From an uncultured Azospirillum sp. (GTDB lineage: Bacteria; Pseudomonadota; Alphaproteobacteria; RF32; CAG-239), in NCBI GenBank assembly GCA_947383875.1, contig CANDEX010000012.1, forward strand, positions 1-33,195: DNA of 33,195 nt, written 5' to 3'. This document shows positions 16,214 to 25,145 of this stretch, piece after piece (the first letter of the stretch is position 1; the number at the start of each line of letters is the position of its first letter). The notes under the pieces were generated by a model, which worked only from the letters and a program-made list of their open reading frames with translations, did no database searches and was not told the DNA's origin. The translations under genes were made by a program, and so were the position numbers.

Positions 16214-16550
16214 CGGTTATTCCTAAGTCTGTTTAATTGTATTGCAATTAAATAAATTTAGATAGAAAAGATATAATTCTTTTTATGTAAAATTAAACCC
16301 TTGATAAACAAAAACAGACAAGCTGGAGCAAAGCCGTTAAAGAGACAGGCATCATCCGTATCGTTACAGGAAAGAATTTCAGGATAACAATGAGATAAAT
16401 ACATATTGATTTACAACCGTTTTTTTTCTGCATAAAGCAGAAAAATAGTGCTTTTTTATTATCATTTATTATATATAATACGAAAAAGTTTTAGATAATA
16501 AAAACCGGCGTATCATTTATGTCGGATAAGTAGTTGAAAGAGAGAAACAC
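16214..16550. other. Intergenic region between the M20 homologue and gpmI
   Basis: These 337 A/T-rich bases hold no convincing coding frame. They contain a short hairpin (16423-16445) and a perfect TATAAT at 16474-16479 that may be the -10 box of the gpmI promoter, though the -35 region is only a T-run. The upstream part should hold the minus-strand promoter of the M20 gene. Nothing else is recognised. Confidence 0.5.
16423..16445. other. Short hairpin in the gpmI upstream region
   Basis: TTTTTCTGC (16423-16431) pairs with GCAGAAAAA (16437-16445) around ATAAA. There is no direct T-run after it on the plus strand, so it is not a classic terminator. Confidence 0.35.
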
Positions 16551-18086
16551 ATGAGACAGAAACCTGTAATGCTGCTGATTTTAGACGGCTGGGGATATCG
16601 TGAACCTAAAACAGCCGATAATGCCATTGAAAACGGCCATACACCTAATTGGCATAATTGTTTGGATAACTATCCTCACAGCTTGATTGAAACCTATGGT
16701 TTGGCTGTTGGACTGCCCGAAGGGCAAATGGGTAACTCTGAAGTCGGACACATGAATTTAGGTGCCGGCCGCGTTGTTATGCAGGATTTGCCCAGAATTG
16801 ACCAAGCTATTAAAGACGGCAGCATTAAAAATAATCCGGTTTTGAAAAATCTGATTACCGATTTACAAACAAACGGCAAAACCTGTCATTTGATGGGGTT
16901 GATGTCTCCGGGCGGCGTTCATTCCTCGATGGAACATATTGTCTCTTTATGCAAAGTTTTGGCTGAAAACAATATTAAAACAGATGTTCATGCCTTTTTA
17001 GACGGGAGAGACACTCCACCGTCTTCCGCTAAGGAGTATCTGGCAGAATTTGAAAAAGATATCTCTGGTCTGAACGGAGTTAAAATCGCAACGATTTCCG
17101 GACGTTTTTATGCTATGGACCGTGACAAACGCTGGGACAGAGTAGAGGCTGCTTATAATGCAATTGCGCTAGGTGAAGGTAATCATGCCGCCACCGCTGC
17201 CGAAGCCATCGAGGCGTCATATAAAGACGGCGTAACCGATGAATTTGTTATTCCCTGCATTATCGGAGATTACAAAGGCTTTGAGGATGGAGATGCCGTT
17301 TTAATGGCTAACTTCCGTGCTGATCGTGCTCGTGAAATTTTGTATGCTCTGGCGGACAAGGAATTTAACGGCTTTGCCCGTAAACAGACATTTGCTTTGT
17401 CAATGGCTGTCGGTATGACGGAATATTCGGTTGACCATAATCGTTTTATGAAAACCATGTTTGGTCCCGAAGCTTTAAAAAATATTTTTGGCGAAGTTAT
17501 TGCTGAAAACGGCTTAACTCAGCTGCGTATTGCCGAAACTGAGAAATATGCTCACGTTACCTTTTTCTTCAATGGCGGTGAGGAAAAAGAATTTCCCGGA
17601 GAAAGCCGAATTTTGGTTCCCAGCCCGAAAGTCGCTACTTATGACTTAAAACCAGAAATGAGTGTTTATGAAGTGACGGATAATCTGGTTGATGCAATTG
17701 AGAATAAAAAATTTGACGTGATTATCTGTAATTTTGCTAATGGTGATATGGTTGGTCACACCGGAAAAATGGATGCAGTTTTGAAAGCTGTTGCCGCCGT
17801 TGACGAATGTCTGGGACGGGTGGTTAAAGCGATTAAAGATGTTGACGGTGTCCTGCTGGTAACGGCAGATCACGGCAATGCCGAAAAAATGGTTGATGAA
17901 AAAACCGGAGAACCATACACTGCTCACACAGTCGGAAAGGTTCAGGCTGTTTTGGTCAACGGTCCTAAAGAAATTACCGGCATGAAAGACGGTCGTTTGG
18001 CAGATATTGCGCCAACACTGCTGCAGCTGCTGAATATTCCGGAACCGGCTGAAATGAACGGACATTCTTTGTTGGTTAAGAATTAA
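16551..18086 (+). CDS. gpmI: 2,3-bisphosphoglycerate-independent phosphoglycerate mutase
   Basis: A 511-residue enzyme interconverting 3- and 2-phosphoglycerate in glycolysis and gluconeogenesis. It belongs to the alkaline phosphatase superfamily and uses two metal ions, usually manganese. The N-terminus LLILDGWGYRE has the metal-binding Asp (D12). The phosphoserine nucleophile lies in GQMGNSEVGHMNLGAGR (S63). DGRDTPP, the RADRAREI segment, NFANGDMVGHTG and VTADHGNAE complete the set of conserved metal and substrate residues. Length is normal. GAAAGAGAG precedes the ATG. It leads a plus-strand run with the EnvC-like gene 5 bases downstream, then ctpA, a yibQ-like gene and rppH, an order known from alphaproteobacteria. 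Confidence 0.96.
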   Translation: MRQKPVMLLILDGWGYREPKTADNAIENGHTPNWHNCLDNYPHSLIETYGLAVGLPEGQMGNSEVGHMNLGAGRVVMQDLPRIDQAIKDGSIKNNPVLKNLITDLQTNGKTCHLMGLMSPGGVHSSMEHIVSLCKVLAENNIKTDVHAFLDGRDTPPSSAKEYLAEFEKDISGLNGVKIATISGRFYAMDRDKRWDRVEAAYNAIALGEGNHAATAAEAIEASYKDGVTDEFVIPCIIGDYKGFEDGDAVLMANFRADRAREILYALADKEFNGFARKQTFALSMAVGMTEYSVDHNRFMKTMFGPEALKNIFGEVIAENGLTQLRIAETEKYAHVTFFFNGGEEKEFPGESRILVPSPKVATYDLKPEMSVYEVTDNLVDAIENKKFDVIICNFANGDMVGHTGKMDAVLKAVAAVDECLGRVVKAIKDVDGVLLVTADHGNAEKMVDEKTGEPYTAHTVGKVQAVLVNGPKEITGMKDGRLADIAPTLLQLLNIPEPAEMNGHSLLVKN

Positions 18087-18091
18087 ACAAC

Positions 18092-19354
18092 ATGACTTTT
18101 CGGCGTCTGAACAGATTAATTATAACAAGTATGGGGCTGTTTGGCCTTATGCTGGGATCTGTTCACGCCGAAAAAGTGTCTCGTCAGGATTTAGAGCAAG
18201 TCGAGAGGCAGGTTAAAGCGCAAAATCTGGAACATCAGAGATTACAGGAACAGGCTTCTCAAATCAGCAATGAATTAAAAGACGTCAACCGGCAGATGAT
18301 TAAATCAGCCAAATTAATTCAGAACAACGAAGAAACCCTGTCTCGCATGGAAGCTGAATTGGAGCAGCTTGCCGCTGATTTGAAAACAGCGGAAAACAAT
18401 TTTTCAACAGAAGATGAAAATCTGATAAAAACGTTAGCCGCTTTGCAAAATCTGGCCCTAAAACCGACAGAGGCTTTGTTTGTTCAGCCGTTGAGTCCGG
18501 TGGAAATTATTCGCAGTGCCATGTTGCTTCGCGAAACAGTGCCTTATCTTGAAGAAAATGCTTCCCGACTTCGTAAAGAATTGGAAAAAATAGAAATTCA
18601 AAAAAAACGTGTCGAAACGCAAGTCGCACGCATTGTTAAACAGAAAAAAGCTCTTGAAACCGAACATGAGCAAATGAAAACTTTGGTGCAGAAAAAATCA
18701 AAACTGCGAAATATGGTAGAAGTTAAAAGCGAGCAGGCCAAGAAAAAAGTTCAAAAATTGGCAGGAGAAGCACAAAACTTACGCGACTTACTTAATCGTT
18801 TGGAAAAACAACAGCAGGAAAAACGCCGTAAACAAGCAGAAGAACGTCGGCGATTGGCGGCTATAGAAGAACAAAAAAGAAAAGAAGCCGAGGAAAATCA
18901 AAAACGTGAACAGGTCAAAACAGCCGACTTGATTAAATTCAAACCCGAGGTTATAAATGAAATCGGAGATAATTTTGTAAAAGCACGCGGCAAACTGTCA
19001 CGGCCGGCCAGAGGAACCGTTGTCACCGCTTACGGGCAAGAGACAGCTAAGGGGGTCAGCTCCAAGGGCATTATTATTAAAACCCGCCCGCAGGCACAAG
19101 TTATCGCACCGTTTGACGGCTCCGTTATTTTTGCAGGTCCGTTCCGCGGTTATGGTAATTTGATTATTATTGAGCACGGTAAAGGATACACTTCGCTCTT
19201 AGCCGGACTGGATACGATTGACTGTGAACTGGGTCAGCTGTTATTGGCAGGAGAACCTGTCGGTTTAATGCCCGGTGGCAATGACGCCAAACTTTATATG
19301 GAACTGCGCAAACAAAATCATCCGATTAACCCGATTTCGTGGTTTGCAAATTAG
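18092..19354 (+). CDS. EnvC-like murein hydrolase activator (coiled coil plus degenerate M23/LytM domain)
   Basis: A 420-residue periplasmic protein. Residues 1-26 are a signal peptide ending GSVHA. Residues about 30-290 are a long heptad-rich coiled coil with many Glu, Lys, Gln and Leu, including a KRRKQAEERRRLAAIEEQKR stretch. Residues about 305-420 are a LytM/M23 fold (GTVVTAYGQ... VIAPFDGSVIFAGPFRGYG... IIIEHGKGYTSLLAGL). The zinc ligands of active M23 enzymes are missing: the HxxxD site reads SSKGIIIK and the HLHFE-type site reads KLYMELR. That is the EnvC pattern, in which the domain activates amidases during daughter-cell separation rather than cutting peptidoglycan. It lies 5 bases after gpmI and 14 before ctpA. 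Confidence 0.85.
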   Translation: MTFRRLNRLIITSMGLFGLMLGSVHAEKVSRQDLEQVERQVKAQNLEHQRLQEQASQISNELKDVNRQMIKSAKLIQNNEETLSRMEAELEQLAADLKTAENNFSTEDENLIKTLAALQNLALKPTEALFVQPLSPVEIIRSAMLLRETVPYLEENASRLRKELEKIEIQKKRVETQVARIVKQKKALETEHEQMKTLVQKKSKLRNMVEVKSEQAKKKVQKLAGEAQNLRDLLNRLEKQQQEKRRKQAEERRRLAAIEEQKRKEAEENQKREQVKTADLIKFKPEVINEIGDNFVKARGKLSRPARGTVVTAYGQETAKGVSSKGIIIKTRPQAQVIAPFDGSVIFAGPFRGYGNLIIIEHGKGYTSLLAGLDTIDCELGQLLLAGEPVGLMPGGNDAKLYMELRKQNHPINPISWFAN

Positions 19355-19368
19355 TAAGGAAAGAAATT

Positions 19369-20682
19369 ATGCGGAAAAGAACATCATTATACATTGTTTC
19401 ACTCTTTTGTCTGATGCTGGCCGTTCCGGCTGCGCAAGCGGCTAAAAATGCCAAAACGCAAGCAGCTGACGCCGATACTTATGAATTGTTGAACCTTTTT
19501 GGCGAAGTTATGGAACGGGCAAAAGTTTCCTATGTCGAAGATGTTACCGATAAAAAACTTATTGAATCCGCCATTAACGGTATGTTATCTGCCTTGGATC
19601 CGCATTCCAGCTTTCTTGATGATCAAAGCTTCAAATATATGAGTGAACAAACCAAAGGTAAATTCGGCGGCTTAGGTATTGAAGTTACCATGGAAAACGG
19701 CGTTGTCAAAGTTGTTTCACCGATTGATGATACGCCGGCCTCAAAAGCCGGATTAAAACCGGGCGATTATATTACTAATATTGATGATGAAGCTGTCATG
19801 GGGATGACATTGAATGATGCTGTTGATAAAATGCGCGGCAAAATCGGCAGCAAAGTCAAGTTGACTATTCGCCGAATCAATGAAAAACCTATGGAAGTTA
19901 CTCTGAAAAGAGAAGAAATCAAAATCCAGTCCGTTAAACACAGCATCAAAGCGGATGATGTCATTTATATCCGTATCTCTTCTTTCAGCGATGATGTTGA
20001 CAACATGATTGCCAAAGCAATTAAAGAAGCCAAGAAAAAACAGGGTGATAAGCTGAAAGGTGTTATTATTGATTTGCGTAATAATCCCGGAGGGTTGTTA
20101 GATCAAGCGGTTAATGTCTCAGATTTATTTCTGGATAAAGGCGAAATCGTTTCTACCCGCTCCCGCAATGAAGATGACACTGTCAAATATACCGCCAAAG
20201 AAGGAGATATTGCCAAAGGGCTGCCCATGGTAGTTATGATTAATGACGGTTCTGCTTCAGCTTCCGAAATTGTTGCCGGTGCTCTGCAGGATCATAAACG
20301 TGCTATTATTCTTGGCGAGAAGTCTTTCGGAAAAGGTTCTGTACAAACGGTTATTCCTTTGGGTAAATTCGGTGCAATGAGATTAACAACCGCTCGTTAT
20401 TATACACCGTCCGGACGTTCTATTCAGGCCAAAGGTATTGAACCGGATATTGAAGTTAAACCGGCAAAAGTTGAAATTATCGACACCGGCGTAGGGTTTA
20501 GTGAAGCAGAATTCAGCAATGCGCTGAAAAATGAAACTTCCGGCGATAAAAAAGGCAAAAGCGCAGATCAGAAAAAAGCCGAAGCTGAAGAACTGGCAAA
20601 AGATTATCAGTTATCACGGGCTATCGATTTGGTAAAAGCTCTGAACTTATATAATCAGGGTTTGGAAGAAAAAGGAAATTAA
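19369..20682 (+). CDS. ctpA: Carboxyl-terminal processing protease (S41)
   Basis: A 437-residue periplasmic serine protease. The start at 19369 follows AAGGAA and begins the signal peptide MRKRTSLYIV... ending AAQAA; a longer in-frame start at 19339 would overlap the EnvC-like gene. The PDZ domain covers about residues 95-185 (FGGLGIEV... AGLKPGDYITNID). The S41 core has DLRNNPGG (about 235-242), the nucleophile S297 in NDGSASASEI and the general base K322 in SFGKGSVQT, 25 residues apart as in known Ctp proteases, so it should be active. It probably trims periplasmic or cell-wall enzymes; in other bacteria Ctp and LytM factors act on the same peptidoglycan system, which fits the neighbour. 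Confidence 0.93.
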   Translation: MRKRTSLYIVSLFCLMLAVPAAQAAKNAKTQAADADTYELLNLFGEVMERAKVSYVEDVTDKKLIESAINGMLSALDPHSSFLDDQSFKYMSEQTKGKFGGLGIEVTMENGVVKVVSPIDDTPASKAGLKPGDYITNIDDEAVMGMTLNDAVDKMRGKIGSKVKLTIRRINEKPMEVTLKREEIKIQSVKHSIKADDVIYIRISSFSDDVDNMIAKAIKEAKKKQGDKLKGVIIDLRNNPGGLLDQAVNVSDLFLDKGEIVSTRSRNEDDTVKYTAKEGDIAKGLPMVVMINDGSASASEIVAGALQDHKRAIILGEKSFGKGSVQTVIPLGKFGAMRLTTARYYTPSGRSIQAKGIEPDIEVKPAKVEIIDTGVGFSEAEFSNALKNETSGDKKGKSADQKKAEAEELAKDYQLSRAIDLVKALNLYNQGLEEKGN

Positions 20683-20685
20683 GCT

Positions 20686-21858
20686 TTGATTGAAACTTTG
20701 CGGCAAAGAAAAACTTTGTTTCTGGTTATCCTGCTCACTCTGGCAGGGATAATCGGACTGGGGTACTTATTTGCCAGCAAAAAAAGCGAGCCTGTCTACC
20801 TTTCTAAAATAGACCGAATTATGTATGATACTCAGAACAAGTCTCCTAAATATGTTATCACCTTGCCGGACAAAGCCCCAAAGACAGAGCAGAAAAATGC
20901 AAAAGAAGTGTCGGACGGGCAATCTCCAACCGCCGTTACCGAATCGGAAAAACAACATCATTTAGATACGGTGCTGAACAATATTCCTAATTTGGGGAAA
21001 TTGGGAGATGCAGACGGTCAAAAACCTTTACCTGAAATCCGGATAAAAGATAATTTGATTGAGGAAAAAAACGATTTGCAGCTGCCCAAAATCGACGGCA
21101 AAAATCGTCCTTGGGAAGTTTACGGGCGAAAAGTGTCGGTTATGCCGCGGTTTAACCGTGTGGCAGTGATTATTGCTAATTTTGGCGTTAATCCCGCTCA
21201 TGCGACTATGATTAATAAAGGGCTGCCGGCAGAGGTCAGCTTTTCATATTCACCTTATGCCGCAAATTTAGACAAGCAAATAATTGAAGCGAGAACCGAA
21301 GGTCATGAGACTTATATGGATTTTCTGTTGCCTTCCGAAGATTATTTGAAGTCAGACAGCGGTCCGTTGTCCATGAGTTTAACAGCCGGTCTTGATGAAA
21401 ATCGCAATCGTCTGGAAAAAGTTATCGGTGTAAAGGCTCCGACGGGCGGCGTGGTCATTCGTTCAGGAGTTGCGGATGACAGCAATGCCGAGCAGCTGAC
21501 AGTTTTATTGCAGGAATTAAAAAAACGCGGATTGCTGATTATTGATTCAGTCAGTCATGACGGCATCGGTCAATTAACAATTGATCGTTTGGCTCGCGCC
21601 AAAGCAGATATTGTGATTGACAAAGACTATTCTCGTCAAGCAACAGAAGAAAAACTGCGTCAGGCAGAACAAATAGCCCGAGATAAAGGGCAAGTCATCC
21701 TTGTGACTGAACCCAAACCCGTCGTTATTTTGGCTTTGAGTAAATGGATTAAGAGCTTCTCACCGCAATTAAGCTATGAGCAAATGAAGCAGCAAAATAT
21801 TTCTGAGATAGAAAAACCGTTTGCTTTGGTTCCCGTTTCTAATTTGGTTGCCGAATAA
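20686..21858 (+). CDS. Divergent polysaccharide deacetylase (YibQ/DUF610 family)
   Basis: A 390-residue membrane-anchored protein. It probably starts at TTG (20686), with AAAGGAA 9 bases upstream; the frame enters directly after the ctpA stop. One N-terminal membrane segment (about residues 12-30, LFLVILLTLAGIIGLGYLF) is followed by a disordered linker and, from about residue 145, a deacetylase-like barrel: PRFNRVAVIIANFGVNP, PAEVSFSYSPYAANL, GHETYMDFLLP and APTGGVVIRSG. YibQ-type proteins usually show Asp-Asp in the first strand (VIIDDLG); here it reads IIANFG, so the metal-dependent deacetylase chemistry is doubtful. The position after envC-like and ctpA genes is usual for the family and suggests a cell-envelope role. 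Confidence 0.85.
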   Translation: MIETLRQRKTLFLVILLTLAGIIGLGYLFASKKSEPVYLSKIDRIMYDTQNKSPKYVITLPDKAPKTEQKNAKEVSDGQSPTAVTESEKQHHLDTVLNNIPNLGKLGDADGQKPLPEIRIKDNLIEEKNDLQLPKIDGKNRPWEVYGRKVSVMPRFNRVAVIIANFGVNPAHATMINKGLPAEVSFSYSPYAANLDKQIIEARTEGHETYMDFLLPSEDYLKSDSGPLSMSLTAGLDENRNRLEKVIGVKAPTGGVVIRSGVADDSNAEQLTVLLQELKKRGLLIIDSVSHDGIGQLTIDRLARAKADIVIDKDYSRQATEEKLRQAEQIARDKGQVILVTEPKPVVILALSKWIKSFSPQLSYEQMKQQNISEIEKPFALVPVSNLVAE

Positions 21859-21860
21859 TC

Positions 21861-22337
21861 ATGGCTAATTTTCGAAAAAATGCGGCAGTTGTCGTTTTTC
21901 GGGCAGATAAGAAAGTTTTGGTTTGTGCCCGGATTAACGGTGAAGGCAATCTCTGGCAATTTCCTCAAGGCGGAATAGAAGCAGGAGAAACAGCAAAGCA
22001 AGCAGCAGCGCGAGAATTATTTGAAGAAACATCTCTGCACAGTGTTAAATGGGTTGCAGAAATTAAAGATCCCATACGTTATGAGTTTCCCGAGGAAGTC
22101 AAAAACGCCTTTAGCCAGCGGGGGATATTTACAGACGGGCAAGACCAATATTGGTCTTTGTTTTATTTAACAGGAAGTGAAGATGAAATCAATTTACAGA
22201 CGGTAGAGCCTGAATTTAAAGACTATCGCTGGGTTGATATCAAAGACACTCCGGAACTGGTCTGGAGTGTCAAAAAAGAGGCCTACAAACAGATGATTAA
22301 AATCTTTGCTCCGATTATTGAGAATTACACCGTATAA
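21861..22337 (+). CDS. rppH: RNA pyrophosphohydrolase (Nudix)
   Basis: A 158-residue Nudix hydrolase of the RppH/IalA type, which converts 5'-triphosphate mRNA ends to monophosphate and so primes RNase E decay. The N-terminus FRKNAAVVVFRADKKVLVCA and LWQFPQGGIEAGE are typical of the group. The Nudix box GIEAGETAKQAAARELFEET has all metal-binding glutamates; only the final Gly of the consensus is Ser. WSLFYLTG and the C-terminal FKDYRWVDIKDTPELVWSVK match RppH. It starts 2 bases after the yibQ-like stop, ending the gpmI-rppH run, and converges on mutS 30 bases away. Confidence 0.93.
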   Translation: MANFRKNAAVVVFRADKKVLVCARINGEGNLWQFPQGGIEAGETAKQAAARELFEETSLHSVKWVAEIKDPIRYEFPEEVKNAFSQRGIFTDGQDQYWSLFYLTGSEDEINLQTVEPEFKDYRWVDIKDTPELVWSVKKEAYKQMIKIFAPIIENYTV

Positions 22338-22367
22338 TTTTCTCAGGAAAGCCGTTTTCGGATTATT

Positions 22368-25052
22368 TTACGCTGCTTGCAGTTTTTTGAGTTCGTAGAG
22401 TTTTTCCAAAGCTTCGCGTGGGGTTAAATCATCCGGGTTTAATTGTTCCATAAATGCCGTCAATTCAGATTTAACAGGAATAACTTCTTCTCGCGGTTTA
22501 AGAGATGCAAAAAGCGGCAAATCATCAGCCAATTCAGCAACATTTTTGTGACTGTTATCACTTTCAAGTGATTGCAAGACCTGCTCTGCACGTTTAATAA
22601 CCACGTTAGGCAGGCCGGCCAATTTAGCCACATGAATACCATAAGAACGATCTGCCGCACCATTAATCACTTCATGCAAGAAGACAACTTCTTCATTAAA
22701 TTCTTTAATTTTCATGCAGTGTAAGCTCATATGTGTCAACTTAGACACCAAGCTGGTCAGTTCGTGATAATGTGTGGCAAACAAGGCGCGGCAACGGTTG
22801 GCTTCATGCAGATGTTCAATGACAGCCCAAGCAATTGACAAGCCGTCAAAAGTTGCCGTACCTCGGCCGATTTCATCCAGAATAACAAAGGAACGCTCGT
22901 CTGCCTGATTCAAAATGCTGGCGGTTTCAACCATTTCTACCATAAAAGTTGAACGACCGCGCGCTAAATCATCGCTGGCTCCGACACGAGAAAAAATCTT
23001 ATCGATAATGCCGATACGTGCCGATTTACAAGGGACAAAAGCTCCCATCTGCGCCATAATTGCGATAATGGCATTTTGGCGAAGAAATGTGGATTTACCA
23101 GCCATATTCGGACCGGTCAGCAACCAGATCAGATTATCTTCATCCAAAATACAGTTATTGCCGACAAAAGCACCGCTATGTTCTTTCTTTATGGCATATT
23201 CAACTACCGGATGACGACCGTCAACAATCTCAAAAGCCAGAGAATTATCCAATTGCGGACGGCAATAATTATTTTCAACAGCCAAATCGGCCAGAGCGGC
23301 TCCGACATCCAACTCTGCCAAGGCTTTGGCTGTGCGGGAAATGTCATCAGAAACGGTCAAAACTTCCTTAACCATGTTATCAAACAGCTCTAATTCCATA
23401 GCCAGAGATTTTTCAGAAGCTCCGCGAATCCCATTTTCCAATTCAGTCAACTCAACTGTCGTAAAACGGGCGGCATTTAACACAGACTGACGATGAATGA
23501 AATCTTTATTTTCAAGCATCTCTGTAGCAAACTTGCTTTGAACCTCAATAAAATAGCCGATAACGTTGTTGTATTTAATTTTCAGATTAGGGATATTGAC
23601 TAAAGCAGCATACTTATTCTGCAATTCAAGAATGAGTTTATGGCTGTCTTCTTTCATTTCTTTTACCGCGTCCAAAGGCGGATAATATCCCGAACGGATG
23701 AAACCGCCGTCGCGCGCTAAAAGCGGCAGTTCTTCTGCCAGTGCCCGCTCAAAGGTATCGACCATGGTTTCATGGTGGCCAAGACGATTAATAATAGCCG
23801 CCACCGCAACAGGAAGCTCCTGCTCGACAGATGTTTCCGATATCCGACTGAACCCCGACAGCAGACTTTTAAGCTGGGGAATAACGGACAATGTGGTTTT
23901 TATATTTGCCAAATCCCGCGGGCCGCCGCGGCCAAGGCTTAGGCGAGAAACAGCACGTTCCATATCGGGGCAGGATTTGAGCAAATCGCGGATATCCTCC
24001 CGTAAACGGGAGTGATTAATAAAAAATTCTATCACATCCAAACGTTGATTGATTTCCGGCAAGTCGACCAGCGGACTGGCGACACGACTAGCCAACAAGC
24101 GACCGCCGACGGCCGTAACCGTGCGATCCATTACAGAAAGCAGGGTTGCTCCTTTATCTCCGGTCAAAGATTCCAGTAATTCCAAATTTTTTCTGGTTGC
24201 ACCATCTATCTCCATGACTTTATTTTCATAGACTTTTACCGGCTTTTCAATGCGAGGCATTTGACCTTTTTGCGTATTTTCCACATAGTCCAGCAAAATA
24301 CCGGCAGCGGTGGTTTCGGAGCGGCTGAAATTACCGAAAGCATCCAATGTTTCGACTTTAAAAATATCTTGTAAGCGACGGCGAGCATTTTCACTGTTAA
24401 AACGCGCCTGAGGCAATACGGATAGCTTTTCACGATATTCATTAAAGAGATTAAATAAGCGCGAATTATGCAAGTAGCTGTCAGAGACAAGAATTTCTAC
24501 CGGGCTTAATCTGGCCAGAGCAGAGCTTAATATAACAGCTTCGTCTTTGTCTTTCAGGCTGATTTCCTGCGTATAAAAATCACCGGTCGATAAATCAAGC
24601 CAAGCCAGCCCCAGATTATCATTCAATTTGGCCAAGCTGAGAATAAAATTGTTACGCTTGGAATCCAACAAATTATCTTCCGTCAGAGTTCCCGGAGTAA
24701 CCAAACGGATAACATCTCGCCGGACGACGGCTTTATAACCGCGCTTTTTAGCTTCTTTCGGGTCTTCCGTTTGTTCACAAATCGCGACTTTATACCCCTG
24801 GCGGATAAGCTTAGCCAGATAACTTTCATATGCATGAAAAGGGACACCGCACATCGGAATATCCTGCCCGTCATGCTTGCCGCGTTTGGTCAGCGCAATG
24901 TCTAAAGCCTTGGAGGCCGTAACGGCATCGTCAAAAAACATCTCATAGAAATCACCCATGCGATAAAACAGCAGGTAATCCTGATGTTTGCTTTTTATAT
25001 CAAGGTACTGCGCCATCATCGGCGTTATCGGTGCTGCGGTATTTTCAGTCAT
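22368..25052 (-). CDS. mutS: DNA mismatch repair protein MutS
   Basis: An 894-residue mismatch-recognition ATPase. Near the N-terminus, [17 protein letters not shown] contains the Phe-x-Glu mismatch-reading motif (FYE). The connector, lever and clamp regions follow. The ATPase has Walker [14 protein letters not shown], a [14 protein letters not shown] signature, Walker [15 protein letters not shown] and the ATHYHEL switch. A C-terminal dimer tail ends [13 protein letters not shown]. The start is placed at 25052 ([16 protein letters not shown]), where MutS proteins normally begin; an in-frame ATG at 25130 would add 26 unusual residues and has no ribosome binding site. It is transcribed away from the histidine kinase gene. 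No mutL is in the window. Confidence 0.95.
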   Translation of the reverse strand: MTENTAAPITPMMAQYLDIKSKHQDYLLFYRMGDFYEMFFDDAVTASKALDIALTKRGKHDGQDIPMCGVPFHAYESYLAKLIRQGYKVAICEQTEDPKEAKKRGYKAVVRRDVIRLVTPGTLTEDNLLDSKRNNFILSLAKLNDNLGLAWLDLSTGDFYTQEISLKDKDEAVILSSALARLSPVEILVSDSYLHNSRLFNLFNEYREKLSVLPQARFNSENARRRLQDIFKVETLDAFGNFSRSETTAAGILLDYVENTQKGQMPRIEKPVKVYENKVMEIDGATRKNLELLESLTGDKGATLLSVMDRTVTAVGGRLLASRVASPLVDLPEINQRLDVIEFFINHSRLREDIRDLLKSCPDMERAVSRLSLGRGGPRDLANIKTTLSVIPQLKSLLSGFSRISETSVEQELPVAVAAIINRLGHHETMVDTFERALAEELPLLARDGGFIRSGYYPPLDAVKEMKEDSHKLILELQNKYAALVNIPNLKIKYNNVIGYFIEVQSKFATEMLENKDFIHRQSVLNAARFTTVELTELENGIRGASEKSLAMELELFDNMVKEVLTVSDDISRTAKALAELDVGAALADLAVENNYCRPQLDNSLAFEIVDGRHPVVEYAIKKEHSGAFVGNNCILDEDNLIWLLTGPNMAGKSTFLRQNAIIAIMAQMGAFVPCKSARIGIIDKIFSRVGASDDLARGRSTFMVEMVETASILNQADERSFVILDEIGRGTATFDGLSIAWAVIEHLHEANRCRALFATHYHELTSLVSKLTHMSLHCMKIKEFNEEVVFLHEVINGAADRSYGIHVAKLAGLPNVVIKRAEQVLQSLESDNSHKNVAELADDLPLFASLKPREEVIPVKSELTAFMEQLNPDDLTPREALEKLYELKKLQAA

Positions 25053-25145
25053 TTTTCTCAGATTATTTATTAAATTTAAACTATCTGTATCATAATCTAT
25101 TTTAAGGTCTCGTCCAGAGTTTTTTAGCATTTATGGAACCATACG

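Noticed and set aside
22915..24231. Several plus-strand frames opposite mutS
   Set aside because: Antisense shadows of a well-conserved gene with no ribosome binding sites or recognisable domains.
25053..25130. Longer N-terminus for MutS
   Set aside because: No ribosome binding site, and MutS homologues begin near the MTEN... start at 25052.
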